A stretch of 62,069 bases of DNA from NCBI GenBank assembly GCA_015660885.1, contig JACTUB010000004.1, positions 1 through 62,069 of the forward strand. The letters run 5' to 3'. Source of the stretch: Methanoregulaceae archaeon. Lineage in GTDB: Archaea > Halobacteriota > Methanomicrobia > Methanomicrobiales > Methanospirillaceae. Made by a program: the position numbers and the translations under genes. This document shows positions 40,285-48,297 of the stretch, one piece after another. The notes under the pieces were generated by a model. It saw nothing but the letters and a program-made list of their open reading frames with translations. It had not been told where the DNA came from and ran no database searches. Positions within the stretch are counted from its first letter, which is position 1. Every line of letters begins with the position of its first letter.

Positions 40285-41105
40285 CGGTTCACCATGTATT
40301 CGATGAGGGTGTCAGTTGTTTTCATGCCTTCATCGCAATAGGTTCCAAGATGTCTGCTGTTTGCCAAAAAAAAGTCACTGAACTGTGCAGGATCCTTTGA
40401 TGCCACAATAGTACGGAGATTTTCAGCTGAAGATGTGCACAGGGAAAGTACCCTGGGTACAAAAGGGTTCTGCTGGAGGATATCAGCGTAGAGTGACGGG
40501 TCCTGAGAGAGTAATCTCCCGACAAGCGAGAGTTCGATCTGGTAGACCGGGCTGGTAAACGCCCGTGTGGTTTTTATATCGATATCGAGCCTCCGGATTG
40601 ATTCGGCCATACAGAGGGTAACAAAATGGGTAAGACCCTGCACGACGGCCATCATCCGGTCATGCTGGTCCGGGGTGGCGATAGTACACTCTGCCCCTTC
40701 ACCGCAAAAGATGGCAAGGAGCGAACTGACTACTTCTTCTTGCGCCCGCGCAGGACAGGCAATAATGGTCTGGTGACTAAGTGACTGGACTGTCGGCCCG
40801 AAAAGCGGGTGTAACCCGATTACCTGAGCTTCTGATTTCAGCATGGCGGCTACCGGAGCTGCCTTGAGCGAGGTGAAATCGCTGAGGAGCTGGTCCCGGG
40901 TAAGCACCGGTGAGATCTCTTCAATAACCTGCACAGTATCCCGGATGGGCACGGATACGATGACAAGATCGCATCGTTCTGCAAGCTGGATATTTGTCAG
41001 CGGCGTTGACCGCCCGGAAACCAGCACATCGTAGCCAGCCCGCTCAAAGACCGGGGCAAAGAGCCGGCCCATCTTCCCGGTTCCCCCGATAATACCTGCC
41101 TTCAT
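40281..41105 (-). CDS. tyrA: Prephenate dehydrogenase
   Basis: 274 residues from the ATG at 41105. It oxidatively decarboxylates prephenate (or arogenate) toward tyrosine. The Rossmann loop is KAGIIGGTGKMGRLFAPVFE; LVIVSVPIRDTVQVIEEI and VIGLHPLFGPTVQS hold the active-site His. QGLTHFVTLCMAESIRRL is the helical dimer domain. The frame runs 14 codons further upstream, into the end of the previous gene, but the Rossmann strand starts right at this ATG. It begins 4 bp after the DHQ synthase II stop. Confidence 0.92.
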   Translation of the reverse strand: MKAGIIGGTGKMGRLFAPVFERAGYDVLVSGRSTPLTNIQLAERCDLVIVSVPIRDTVQVIEEISPVLTRDQLLSDFTSLKAAPVAAMLKSEAQVIGLHPLFGPTVQSLSHQTIIACPARAQEEVVSSLLAIFCGEGAECTIATPDQHDRMMAVVQGLTHFVTLCMAESIRRLDIDIKTTRAFTSPVYQIELSLVGRLLSQDPSLYADILQQNPFVPRVLSLCTSSAENLRTIVASKDPAQFSDFFLANSRHLGTYCDEGMKTTDTLIEYMVNR

Positions 41106-41109
41106 GTAT

Positions 41110-42096
41110 TCACTTTTCCCGGATAGTCTCTTTAACGGCCATACCAAAATGCCTGCCGCCCTCTAGCGTGCATCCCATGACCGTATCGCCGACAGCAAGA
41201 TTTACAACAGATAGTGCCCCGCCATCTTTTTTGACCAGCCGGATGGTCTCCGCATTCTGGAGTATCAGGCTTACCTTTGCAGGTCCTGCCTCCGCTTCGA
41301 CAAGGAGCAGCGGGCGGCGTTCAATCTTGGTCCGCCCGATGATGGCCGGGTGCGCTGTTCCCTGCGCGTCGGTCACCAGCACCTGGCCGCCGATAGCGAG
41401 GTCGGAAAGGTACGCAGTCTTCCCATCCGGCAGGAGTATATACGCATGAACGGCTCCTGCATTCACCCGGAACGGGCGTGGAGCGACATAAGGGTTCTCA
41501 AGGGTCTCGGCATGGACAAGCAGCATTGCCGAGGACGTATTTCCCATCAGCATACCTTCGCCATCCGAGAGCATCGAGCAGGTATCGACACATACCCGGT
41601 CACCCATGCCAACCGGCGTTATCTTTGTGACCGTAAACGCGATGAGGCCGACGTGACCGGACGCAGCCTTGATCAGGTTTGCAACATCCCGGACAACAGC
41701 CGGATCTTTTGTTTCGAGCAGGATGCCGGCTACCCCCCGTTCCAGGACAGTAAGTGCGAGCTCCGCTTCCTTCAGGTTCCTGACACTCGCGATGATCCGG
41801 TCTGACTGGGCGACGAGGTTTTCGAGAGGGATGACCGTCCAGTCGCTGGTAGTGACAATCACGAATTTTTTGTCTTTGATTCCGGCTGCGGTATTCTCGC
41901 TTTTTTTGTCCGTAATCGTGCACTCCGCCACGTCCGTGCCGATCTTCAGGTCTCCGTCCGGTGCGATGGTGGTGATCCTGCCCAGTCTTCGCACATCGCC
42001 GGCTTTGTCAACGACGACTGCATCCGCCCCGCTCTCGATTGCGGTTGTGGCGATCTCCTTGTTCCACGGGCGGATGTCCACCCAGAACTGTTTCAT
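41110..42096 (-). CDS. aroB': 3-dehydroquinate synthase II (archaeal AroB')
   Basis: 328 residues. It converts the ADTH product to 3-dehydroquinate by NAD-dependent oxidative deamination and cyclisation, replacing bacterial AroB. The N-terminus KQFWVDIRPWNKEIATTAIE is typical. Other conserved parts are VTKITPVGMGDRVCVDTCSM, GEGMLMGNTSSAMLLVHAET and PYVAPRPFRVNAGAVHAYIL. Length matches archaeal homologues (about 330-380). It overlaps the ADTH synthase gene by 4 bp and precedes tyrA. Confidence 0.94.
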   Translation of the reverse strand: MKQFWVDIRPWNKEIATTAIESGADAVVVDKAGDVRRLGRITTIAPDGDLKIGTDVAECTITDKKSENTAAGIKDKKFVIVTTSDWTVIPLENLVAQSDRIIASVRNLKEAELALTVLERGVAGILLETKDPAVVRDVANLIKAASGHVGLIAFTVTKITPVGMGDRVCVDTCSMLSDGEGMLMGNTSSAMLLVHAETLENPYVAPRPFRVNAGAVHAYILLPDGKTAYLSDLAIGGQVLVTDAQGTAHPAIIGRTKIERRPLLLVEAEAGPAKVSLILQNAETIRLVKKDGGALSVVNLAVGDTVMGCTLEGGRHFGMAVKETIREK

Positions 42097-42878
42097 CTCT
42101 TCTTCCCCAGCGCCTGCTCCGGGTCAATATTGTCATGGACGACTGCGCAGAGGGCTTTGACGAAGGACGTTGTATCATCGCGCTGGAAGGAGTTCCTTCC
42201 CACGCAGACACCTGCCCCACCGACATTGACAGCGTCGCGGATGATCTTGAGGGACTCGAGGTCGCCGGTCTTCTCGCCGCCGGCAATGAAGACAGGTACC
42301 GAGCAGGCCTTGACGATCTTCCCGAATGCCTCAGGGTTGCCCGGGTAGTTGGTCTTGATCATGTCCGCGCCCAGTTCTTCAGCTACCCGGACCGCATGCC
42401 CGACCGACTGTGCCGAGAAGGAGTCGATCCCCTTGCCCCGCGGGTAGCTCATGATAAGGAGCGGTATGCCCCAGCGGTTGCAGTCCCGTGCAACATTGGC
42501 GCCGATCTCCAGCATCTTGGACTCGTTGGGCGAACCGAGGTTGATATGGATCGAGACCGCATCGGCGCCGAGTGCTATTGCCTCTTCCACGGTGCAGACC
42601 TGCACCTTGTCGTTGGGGTCCGGGTTCATGGATGTACTTCCCGAGAGGTGGATGAACAGGCCGATGTCGCGGCCGTGCTTCCGGTGCCCGCGCTTGACGA
42701 GCCCCTTGTGGAGCACAATTGCGTTTGCACCCCCGTCGCTTACATCCGAAATGACTTTCGTCATGTCCAGCAGTCCTTCAATCTGCCCCATCGAGAACCC
42801 GTGGTCCATAGGCACGATCACCGACCGCCCCGTGTTCCGGTTCATAATCCGTTCAATCCTTATCTCCTTTCCAATCAT
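42093..42878 (-). CDS. aroA': ADTH synthase (2-amino-3,7-dideoxy-D-threo-hept-6-ulosonate synthase, AroA')
   Basis: 261 residues of the DhnA/class I aldolase family. In the archaeal pathway it joins 6-deoxy-5-ketofructose 1-phosphate with aspartate semialdehyde. Features: [20 protein letters not shown] (Asp-His-Gly), GRDIGLFIHLSGSTSMNPDP, PLLIMSYPRGKGID and the Schiff-base region MIKTNYPGNPEAFGKIV, with Lys and Tyr as in MJ0400-type enzymes. VFIAGGEKTGDLESL and VCVGRNSFQRDD bind phosphate. The tandem upstream gene is a paralogue. Only 3 bp separate the two genes. Confidence 0.9.
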   Translation of the reverse strand: MIGKEIRIERIMNRNTGRSVIVPMDHGFSMGQIEGLLDMTKVISDVSDGGANAIVLHKGLVKRGHRKHGRDIGLFIHLSGSTSMNPDPNDKVQVCTVEEAIALGADAVSIHINLGSPNESKMLEIGANVARDCNRWGIPLLIMSYPRGKGIDSFSAQSVGHAVRVAEELGADMIKTNYPGNPEAFGKIVKACSVPVFIAGGEKTGDLESLKIIRDAVNVGGAGVCVGRNSFQRDDTTSFVKALCAVVHDNIDPEQALGKKR

Positions 42879-42881
42879 GAT

Positions 42882-43673
42882 TCACACCATCAACAGTTCC
42901 ATTGCCTCATCAGCGCTCTTCCCGTGATGCACGATACATGCCGCAGCCTTGACGAACCGGTCCGGCGTCCGGTGCTGGAATGCGTTCCTCCCGATAGAGA
43001 TCCCGGCCGCACCCCCGGCCATTGCACCTTCGATCAGTTCAAGGGTTGTGCGGTCATCGGTCTTTGAACCTCCGGCAACCACAACCGGCACCGGGCACCC
43101 CCGGGTCACCTCGCGGAAGCTTTCCGGGTCCCCGGTGTAGACAGTCTTGACGATATCAGCGCCCAGCTCGGCGGCAACCCGAGCGGCGAGCTTGACCTGG
43201 TCCAGGTCGTTCTCTCTGGCGATCTTCTTTCCCCTCGGGTACATCATGGCAAGGAGCGGCATGCCCCATTCCATGCATTCGACGGCGACTGCGCCGAGGT
43301 CGGTGAGCATCCGTGCCTCGGAATCCGCGCCGATATTCACGTGCATCGAGACGGCGTCAGCGCCCATCTTCAGGGCATTCGTCACCGAGTTGACGAGCAC
43401 CTTGTCGTTCGGGTCCGGGCCGACCGATGTGCTTGCTGACAGGTGCAGGATCAACCCGATGTCCCGGCCGCCCTGCCGGTGCCCGTGCAGCGCGAGCCCC
43501 ACGTGCCCGATCACGGCGTTTGCCCCGCCATCGGCAACGAGGTTGACGGTCTGTGCCATATCGATCAGGCCCGGGATCGGCCCGTTCGTCACCCCGTGAT
43601 CCATCGGCACGATGACGGTCTTCTTCGTATTGCGGTTCATGATCCGTTCCAGACGAATTTCCTTTCCTCTCAT
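42882..43673 (-). CDS. DhnA-type class I aldolase, likely DKFP-forming (MJ1585-like)
   Basis: 263 residues from the ATG at 43673 (GGAG about 9-10 bp upstream; a further ATG 10 codons upstream is open). It is a close paralogue of the next gene, with [40 protein letters not shown] and the active-site block [17 protein letters not shown]. This VYTGD version is the fructose-bisphosphate aldolase form. M. jannaschii MJ1585 of this family makes 6-deoxy-5-ketofructose 1-phosphate, the substrate of ADTH synthase, so as first gene of the aro operon this may supply DKFP. A second ADTH synthase is the alternative. It is more GC-rich than the intergenic DNA upstream. Confidence 0.8.
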   Translation of the reverse strand: MRGKEIRLERIMNRNTKKTVIVPMDHGVTNGPIPGLIDMAQTVNLVADGGANAVIGHVGLALHGHRQGGRDIGLILHLSASTSVGPDPNDKVLVNSVTNALKMGADAVSMHVNIGADSEARMLTDLGAVAVECMEWGMPLLAMMYPRGKKIARENDLDQVKLAARVAAELGADIVKTVYTGDPESFREVTRGCPVPVVVAGGSKTDDRTTLELIEGAMAGGAAGISIGRNAFQHRTPDRFVKAAACIVHHGKSADEAMELLMV

Positions 43674-43753
43674 AACAACAACTCCAACAACATCCCCCTG
43701 CATTCACACAGATTTCTTGCGCAAACCAGAGGGCTTACTCAATACCAGAAATA

Positions 43754-43780
43754 ATAGCCAAAATAGCCAAAATAGCCAAA
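43754..43780. repeat. Three perfect copies of a 9-bp unit
   Basis: ATAGCCAAA occurs three times in tandem, about 80 bp upstream of the aro operon start. Slippage could change promoter spacing. Confidence 0.6.
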
Positions 43781-43959
43781 AAAGCGATACGCGGACGTAC
43801 CGTCATCGGTTGGCGTTTCAGAAATGCTTGGATTCATGCAACGGAGGTAGGCCTGTTTTTCAGAGATAAAGACATTCACGGGCGAAAAGACCCTCATGAA
43901 TGCGGTGGCACTCTTCCTGCATGGTTATTTTGTATTGAAGTGATCGTATTTAATGTTGT

Positions 43960-43976
43960 GTGCTAATGCTTAGCAC
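43960..43976. promoter_or_regulatory. Palindrome GTGCTAA-TGC-TTAGCAC
   Basis: Perfect 7-bp arms with a 3-bp spacer, in the gene-free DNA upstream of the aro operon. It may be an operator for a dimeric repressor, or a hairpin. Confidence 0.4.
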
Positions 43977-44048
43977 GGTCGAGAGAGGATGTCTTAACTG
44001 ACTGATATAAGAGTTTTAGTAAAATTTTACACAATCTTAGTCTGCGCA

Positions 44049-44372
44049 CTATGCACTTAATGTCCGATGTGATGTGATTTTTTTATTTTTTTCAGTGTTA
44101 CACTGAATTACGGGATCTTTTGACTTTTTATCAGCAGGTTCGATAAAAAAAATAGAATTTATCATTACTTTTTTAACAACATCCTCATCATATCGCGTCT
44201 TTTCTTGATGAAGAGTGAAAAGATAATTATCTGATTCCTCAATAACGAATACCCTCTCGAAGGTCTGACCATTTGTAAAATGAATATTTACAGATATTTT
44301 ATTGGACCACTTGGAAAAGTTAACACTAAAATGGGAACGAAAAATCCATAGGGAAGGAACATTTTTGTTCCT
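44049..44372 (-). pseudogene. Start-less open frame, likely remnant of a small gene
   Basis: A minus-strand frame is open for 107 codons but has no ATG, GTG or TTG until late. The reading is very protein-like: SKWSNKISVNIHFTNGQTFE, RVFVIEESDNYLFTLHQEKT, RYDEDVVKKVMINSIFFIEP, then a Lys-rich tail. Strong beta-strand alternation (SVNIHF, RVFVIEE, YLFTLH) suggests a small beta-barrel of SH3 or Sm type. AT content is much higher than in neighbouring genes. The 5' end may be lost or frameshifted. I cannot name the family. Confidence 0.4.
44091..44107. other. Perfect 8+1+8 palindrome
   Basis: TTCAGTGTTACACTGAA has 8-bp arms around one T and is flanked on the left by a T-rich run. It lies inside the open frame at 44049-44372. 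Confidence 0.4.
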
Positions 44373-44577
44373 TCAGAAAAACAAAGCAATAGCCCCGGAT
44401 GGAGATAAATCGTTCTTAAATCGCACCAATTTCTGTTCAAGCCGGTTTATAATAAAAGCCCATTATCTATCCAGATCCATGCTCCTTTGTCAAAGGGCCC
44501 GGAGACGCATTGAGTAAAAGGAGGAAACACATCATGAAAAAACCAGCGAAAAAAAACATGGAAACGAGGCGCCCCCC

Positions 44578-44994
44578 ATGACCCGCGGCCCCCGCCCGCA
44601 CCGGGCGCTGGCCGAAGCGATCCCGATCGCCAAGGCGCGTGGTATCGTCCAGATGGCACTAGGCGGGCCGGAGCGGGTCTTCGACATCGCGATCGTATCG
44701 AAGGTCCCGGTCACGTTCGCCCGGGTCATGTTCGCACCGGAGATCCTCGCGACCACCCGGCAGCTTGCCGATGATTTCAAAGAAGAGATCGCCCAGCTCC
44801 GGATCATTGCCCGGGACGCAGCCATCACGGCTGAGCTTTGGCTCCGGTCGAAGCATGGGACGTGGCGGTTCTTCCTCGTCACCCCGTCCGCGCTGGTCGA
44901 GATCGACCGCGGGGGAAACCGGCTCGTGCCGGGACAGACGGTTGCGTACGTGACCGGGACTCCTGTCAGTGAGGGGGGAGTATCCCCCTCCTGA
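44578..44994 (+). CDS. Conserved-looking protein of unknown function
   Basis: 138 residues, GC-rich. After a basic, Arg/Pro-rich N-terminus (MTRGPRPHRALAEAIPIAKA) there is a compact alpha/beta domain: FDIAIVSKVPVTFARVMFAP, LADDFKEEIAQLRIIARDAA and ITAELWLRSKHGTWRFFLVT. The LWLRSKHGTWRFF block reads like the core of a small domain I associate with Methanomicrobiales hypothetical proteins, but I cannot name it. No membrane helix or metal site. The true start may be the ATG near codon 26 (MALGGPERVF). A GC-rich hairpin overlaps the stop. It stands alone between sparse regions. Confidence 0.6.
   Translation: MTRGPRPHRALAEAIPIAKARGIVQMALGGPERVFDIAIVSKVPVTFARVMFAPEILATTRQLADDFKEEIAQLRIIARDAAITAELWLRSKHGTWRFFLVTPSALVEIDRGGNRLVPGQTVAYVTGTPVSEGGVSPS
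44971..44990 (+). terminator. GC-rich stem-loop at the gene end
   Basis: GAGGGGG and CCCCCTC form a 7-bp stem with loop GAGTAT, overlapping the last codons of the gene at 44578. No T-run follows. Confidence 0.4.
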
Positions 44995-45296
44995 AAACCC
45001 CTGGGAATTTGTCGTACATTAAAGCCCGTATCGGGCCCGGTTGTACCTCTTTTCCCTCAACGCCCGGATTTTAGAGGTCATAATTCGGAAAAATGTGGAA
45101 CCGGGCCGGAATAATTCCGTATTCTCCGGCGGGAATGAGTGCGGTCGTATTTAGCAATGTTACAATGGCCTGGTAACCTGAGACATGTGGTTTGGGACGC
45201 CGGGGGGTCCCGGTAGAAGGGTTTTCCGGACATTCCCCTCGCGGAGAAGCCGTCACAGAAACGGGACGGGGGTGGTATCCCGTCCGCGGGACAGGA
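44995..45296. other. Gene-free stretch with faint similarity to repeat family 2
   Basis: About 300 bp. AAGCCCGTATCGGGCCCGG at 45023-45041 resembles the AGGGCCGTAGCGGGCCCGG core of the repeats at 46251 and 47243. GTTTTCCGGACATTCCCC is also reminiscent. No gene seen. Confidence 0.3.
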
Positions 45297-46163
45297 TCAC
45301 TCCTGCAGAAGGGAATCGAGGCCGACAGCGTTCAGGTCAGCAAGGATGATATTATTGATCATCGCCGCAAGCTGCGGGCTGGGTGCCGGGGGAAGGTTCA
45401 GGGACGCGAAGACCCGGGCCGCGATTGCCTGCGGGTCCGGCTTCCCGCCGGTCTCCAAAGCAGCCTGCTTCACCGCGGTATGGAAGCGCCGGATATTGGC
45501 TATCGAGTCATCAAACCTCTGGTACAGTGCAGCTCCCTCCGCGGGCTGGTCGTGCCCCGGCAGGTAATGCATAAGCCCGGGGATTGCCTTCAGGCGCCGG
45601 AGCGACCGAACCAGTGCGGCAGGGTCTGCAAATATGGGCATGCGGCCGGGAGCTTGTACCGCGTCACCGGTGAAGAGCGCCCCCTCGCTGCGGAGCAGGA
45701 GGGAGATCGATCCCGGCGAGTGGCCCGGGGTATAGAGCACCTCAAGTTTCAGTCCTTTCCCGGCGCTGATCGTATCGCCTTCCGCTAAGAGCCGCCCGAC
45801 CGGCACAGGGCCGCTGACGAGCGGCGGGACGCCCTGGGCAGGACCCGAAAGGAGGGCCGGGTCCGGGTTCTCGATGGCATGGCGGTCCTGCGGGTGGGCT
45901 GCGACTATGCAGCCGGCCAGGTCGCGGATAGCTTTGGCCGACCCGGTATGGTCGGGGTGCCCGTGGGTCAGCACGATACAGTCTATCTCGGAAGGATCCC
46001 GGCCGGCCGAACGGATATCGTCAAGGATGAGTTTCTCCGCAACAGCAAAGCCGGTGTCGATTACGACAATGCGCTCTCCGTACACGATATAGACGTACAC
46101 GAACCGGTCCCCCGCGGGTCCCTGCGGGGTCCTGATGGCATGGATATGCGGCGTGATCTGCAT
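45297..46163 (-). CDS. Metallo-beta-lactamase-fold hydrolase
   Basis: 288 residues from the ATG at 46163 (AGGTGA 4 bp upstream; the ATG at 46181 with GGAG is the alternative). VLTHGHPDHTGSAKAI is the HxHxDH zinc motif. VLYTPGHSPGSISLLL, GALFTGDAVQA and YLPGHDQPA supply the remaining ligands, so the dinuclear site is complete. The fold covers glyoxalase II, quorum lactonases and other thioester or ester hydrolases; the C-terminal helical extension (AALYQRFDDSIANIRRFH) is common in the MBL group with lactamase_B plus helices. Substrate unknown. A copy of repeat family 2 begins 88 bp upstream. Confidence 0.85.
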   Translation of the reverse strand: MQITPHIHAIRTPQGPAGDRFVYVYIVYGERIVVIDTGFAVAEKLILDDIRSAGRDPSEIDCIVLTHGHPDHTGSAKAIRDLAGCIVAAHPQDRHAIENPDPALLSGPAQGVPPLVSGPVPVGRLLAEGDTISAGKGLKLEVLYTPGHSPGSISLLLRSEGALFTGDAVQAPGRMPIFADPAALVRSLRRLKAIPGLMHYLPGHDQPAEGAALYQRFDDSIANIRRFHTAVKQAALETGGKPDPQAIAARVFASLNLPPAPSPQLAAMINNIILADLNAVGLDSLLQE

Positions 46164-46250
46164 ACAGTCACCTGTACCCATCCTCACACTCCGTGGATAA
46201 AAACCAGCCGATACCAAGGCCCGCCCCATGAGCCGCGGCCCCCTCCCGCA

Positions 46251-46486
46251 CCCCATCTGACCTCAGTTTCGCCTCCCGTTAGCGTATATTAGCGTTTTAT
46301 AACTCAAAAGAAATCGCTCCGTTTGCCGTAAATCCTGCAGAACTGGCGTTTTCCGGTAAAATGTGCTAAATTGTACGCATTTTTGCAAGTGATTCCGGAA
46401 AAAGGGTCTCCGGAGGGTGATCAAGGGCCGTAGCGGGCCCGGATTGGATAGTCAGAGATGAGGTATTCCAAGCCCCCGTCACCCGG
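46251..46486. repeat. Repeat family 2, copy A
   Basis: About 236 bp. It begins CCCCATCTGACCTCAGTTTC and runs through GTGCTAAATTGTACGCATTT and GGGCCGTAGCGGGCCCGGAT to CCCCCGTCACCCGG. It aligns along its length with 47243-47480. It lies between the flavodoxin gene end and the MBL gene start. Frames inside are not conserved, so I take it as non-coding. Confidence 0.7.
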
Positions 46487-46538
46487 TTTTCTTTAGACTT
46501 TTTGATGATCCACGGTATTTTCCAGACAAACTGTGTAG

Positions 46539-47096
46539 TTACTTTTTCGCTATCATCCCGATTTCCCGCAGCCATCCGGATACCTCCACCTGTGCATTTT
46601 TTACATCACCGCCCCGGACTGCGAGGCCTTCCAGGACGGTTGACTGCGGGCAGATTTTTTTGATGTCCATAACACTCCGCCCCAGACCGCTTCCCTCGTG
46701 CGTGCAGAACGGTGCAATAGTCTTTCCGGAGAAATTATAATCCTCCAAAAAGGTGAACACCGGCATCGGCATCGTTCCATACCAGTTGGGGTAGCCGAGA
46801 AAAATCACCTTAAAGGAAGCCAAATTTTCCAGATGGCTGGTAAGCTTCGGTCTGGCGCTGGCGCGAAGTTCCTGCTGTGCTAGCTCGGTGGTTTCCGTAT
46901 AATCCCCGGGATACGCATTTACCGCTTCAATATGAAACAGATCGCCTTTTGTCATTTCCTGGATCATCTTTGCTACGACTTCTGTGTTACCGACCGGCAG
47001 GTTCACGATGGTTCCGCTGACATAGTTGTTGCCTGACCGCGAAAAATAGGCGATCAGACATTTTGAATCATTTTCGTTCATTTTCCTCACTTTCAT
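46539..47096 (-). CDS. Flavodoxin-family protein
   Basis: 185 residues from the ATG at 47096, which has GGAGG 9 bp upstream; an ATG abutting that site at 47105 is unlikely. The FMN phosphate loop reads LIAYFSRSGNNY. IFLGYPNWYGTMPMPVFTFL and APFCTHEGSGLGRSVMDIKK form the isoalloxazine loops of the flavodoxin-4 group. The protein is probably a cytoplasmic FMN-binding electron carrier or quinone reductase-like enzyme. It is monocistronic and flanked on both sides by copies of repeat family 2. Confidence 0.88.
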   Translation of the reverse strand: MKVRKMNENDSKCLIAYFSRSGNNYVSGTIVNLPVGNTEVVAKMIQEMTKGDLFHIEAVNAYPGDYTETTELAQQELRASARPKLTSHLENLASFKVIFLGYPNWYGTMPMPVFTFLEDYNFSGKTIAPFCTHEGSGLGRSVMDIKKICPQSTVLEGLAVRGGDVKNAQVEVSGWLREIGMIAKK

Positions 47097-47242
47097 GAAT
47101 GTCATCCTCCATTGGAGGTCTCAATCCCTTGATCGATTATTGTGTATATAAAAATAGTTCTAAGATTTGAAAACTTACTCCTCTTCGAGTATTAAACACA
47201 TCCCCCAAAAACAGCCCCTCCTTTCACTTACCCCATCCAATA

Positions 47243-47480
47243 CCCCATCTTGCCTGAGTTTCGCCTCCCATTAACGTCTATTAGCGTTTTACAGCGCCAC
47301 GGAAAATGCCCCTTTTGGCGTAAATCCTACGGAACGGGCGTTTTCCGGAAAAATGTGCTAAATTGTACCCATTTTTGCAAGTGATCCCGGAAAAAGAGTG
47401 TCCGGAGGGGCAATCCGGGGCCGTAGCGGGCCCGGATCGGGGGGTCGGAGATGAGGTATCTCGAACTCCCCTGGCACCGG
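47243..47480. repeat. Repeat family 2, copy B
   Basis: About 238 bp, strongly similar to copy A: GTTTCGCCTCCCATTAACGT near the left, GTGCTAAATTGTACCCATTT in the middle, GGGCCGTAGCGGGCCCGGAT to the right, ending CCCCTGGCACCGG. It is located upstream of the flavodoxin gene. Confidence 0.7.
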
Positions 47481-47716
47481 TAATCACTGACGTAATCCTC
47501 TCCCAAACCACCCTATATGTTAGTGTAGATCCGGGCTTCCACTGGAACACTAAAAAATCACTGTCCCGGCCAAATCGTCATACCTGTCCACAGGTAACTG
47601 TCATCCAACAGATCAGATGAATCGTTTAAATTGATTCCTAAACTCACGGTATCCGACGAGTAAACCCGGGTTTCCGGTGCCCAAAACAGGCCTTCTTTTC
47701 ACAAGACCCATACCAG

Positions 47717-47860
47717 ACCCCCCGACCCCTTCCGTTTCGCCTTCCAATAGCGTTCATTAGCGAACATTTTCCTGCCCATAAAATTCGAATTTTGGCCTGA
47801 AAACTGCAGGTTTGGCGTATTTTAAAAACAGGTGCCGGGATTCGTCACTTTTTGCAACCA
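47717..47860. repeat. Repeat family 2, divergent or partial copy C
   Basis: It starts with GTTTCGCCTTCCAATAGCGT then TCATTAGCG, like the left end of copies A and B, and includes TTTGGCGTA and CACTTTTTGCAA. The right half of the repeat is lost or too diverged to recognise. Confidence 0.4.
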
Positions 47861-47891
47861 GGAATGAAAGATCACGTCCCGGGAAAGAAGG

Positions 47892-48183
47892 TCACCGACG
47901 GAGAAACGGAATAAGGGAGAGTAAGTCTGCCAGGGTCGTGATCCGGGAAACAGGGTTCTTTTCAGCTGCATCCGTCTTAATTATCCCTAAAAATATACCC
48001 TTATTTCGCCATCCGTATCTGACGATATCTTTTGTCTCCATAATAATTTTTCCACACGGATCCGGTGTTAAGAGGTGACTCTCTAGCAAAGTCACGGAAA
48101 ATAAAGGTTCCCCACAGATTCAACGGCTCCCTGATGTGATTGTTCAGAGTAAACGGTTTATCGCTCTCCGCGTTATTTTTCAT
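47892..48183 (-). pseudogene. Possible frameshifted small gene
   Basis: Two overlapping minus-strand frames together look like one protein. The first begins MKNNAESDKPFTLNNHIREP, then LNLWGTFIFRDFARE (from 48183). The second continues in another frame with LTPDPCGKIIMETKDIVRYG, then WRNKGIFLGIIKTDAAEK and ends near 47892. Both frames are short and there is no known match, so this is tentative. Confidence 0.25.
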
Positions 48184-48297
48184 TTAATTTGGCGTGTCTA
48201 TTGAGAAAACCCGTTGCTTCCAAAAGCAAAAGGGATGGATAGAATTTTTTTCAATATATTAATAAGAATAAAGGGCTGAATTCTGTTTCCTGTAGAA

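Larger units (their letters stand above)
43674..44048. promoter_or_regulatory. Leader/promoter region of the aro operon
   Basis: About 375 bp upstream of the first aro gene. It contains a 9-bp tandem repeat, a 7+3+7 palindrome and AT-rich segments, but no gene. TATA placement for the operon is unclear; the AT-rich repeat itself (GCTATTTTG on the minus strand) could serve. Confidence 0.35.

Noticed and set aside
44302..44517. 71-codon plus-strand frame
   Set aside because: It opposes the more protein-like minus-strand frame and lacks a plausible ribosome site.
46366..46575. Minus-strand frame in repeat family 2 (with a counterpart at 47281-47550)
   Set aside because: The two frames share SGPATA-type residues only because the DNA repeat is shared. 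Overall they do not conserve length or phase, so the repeat is taken as non-coding.
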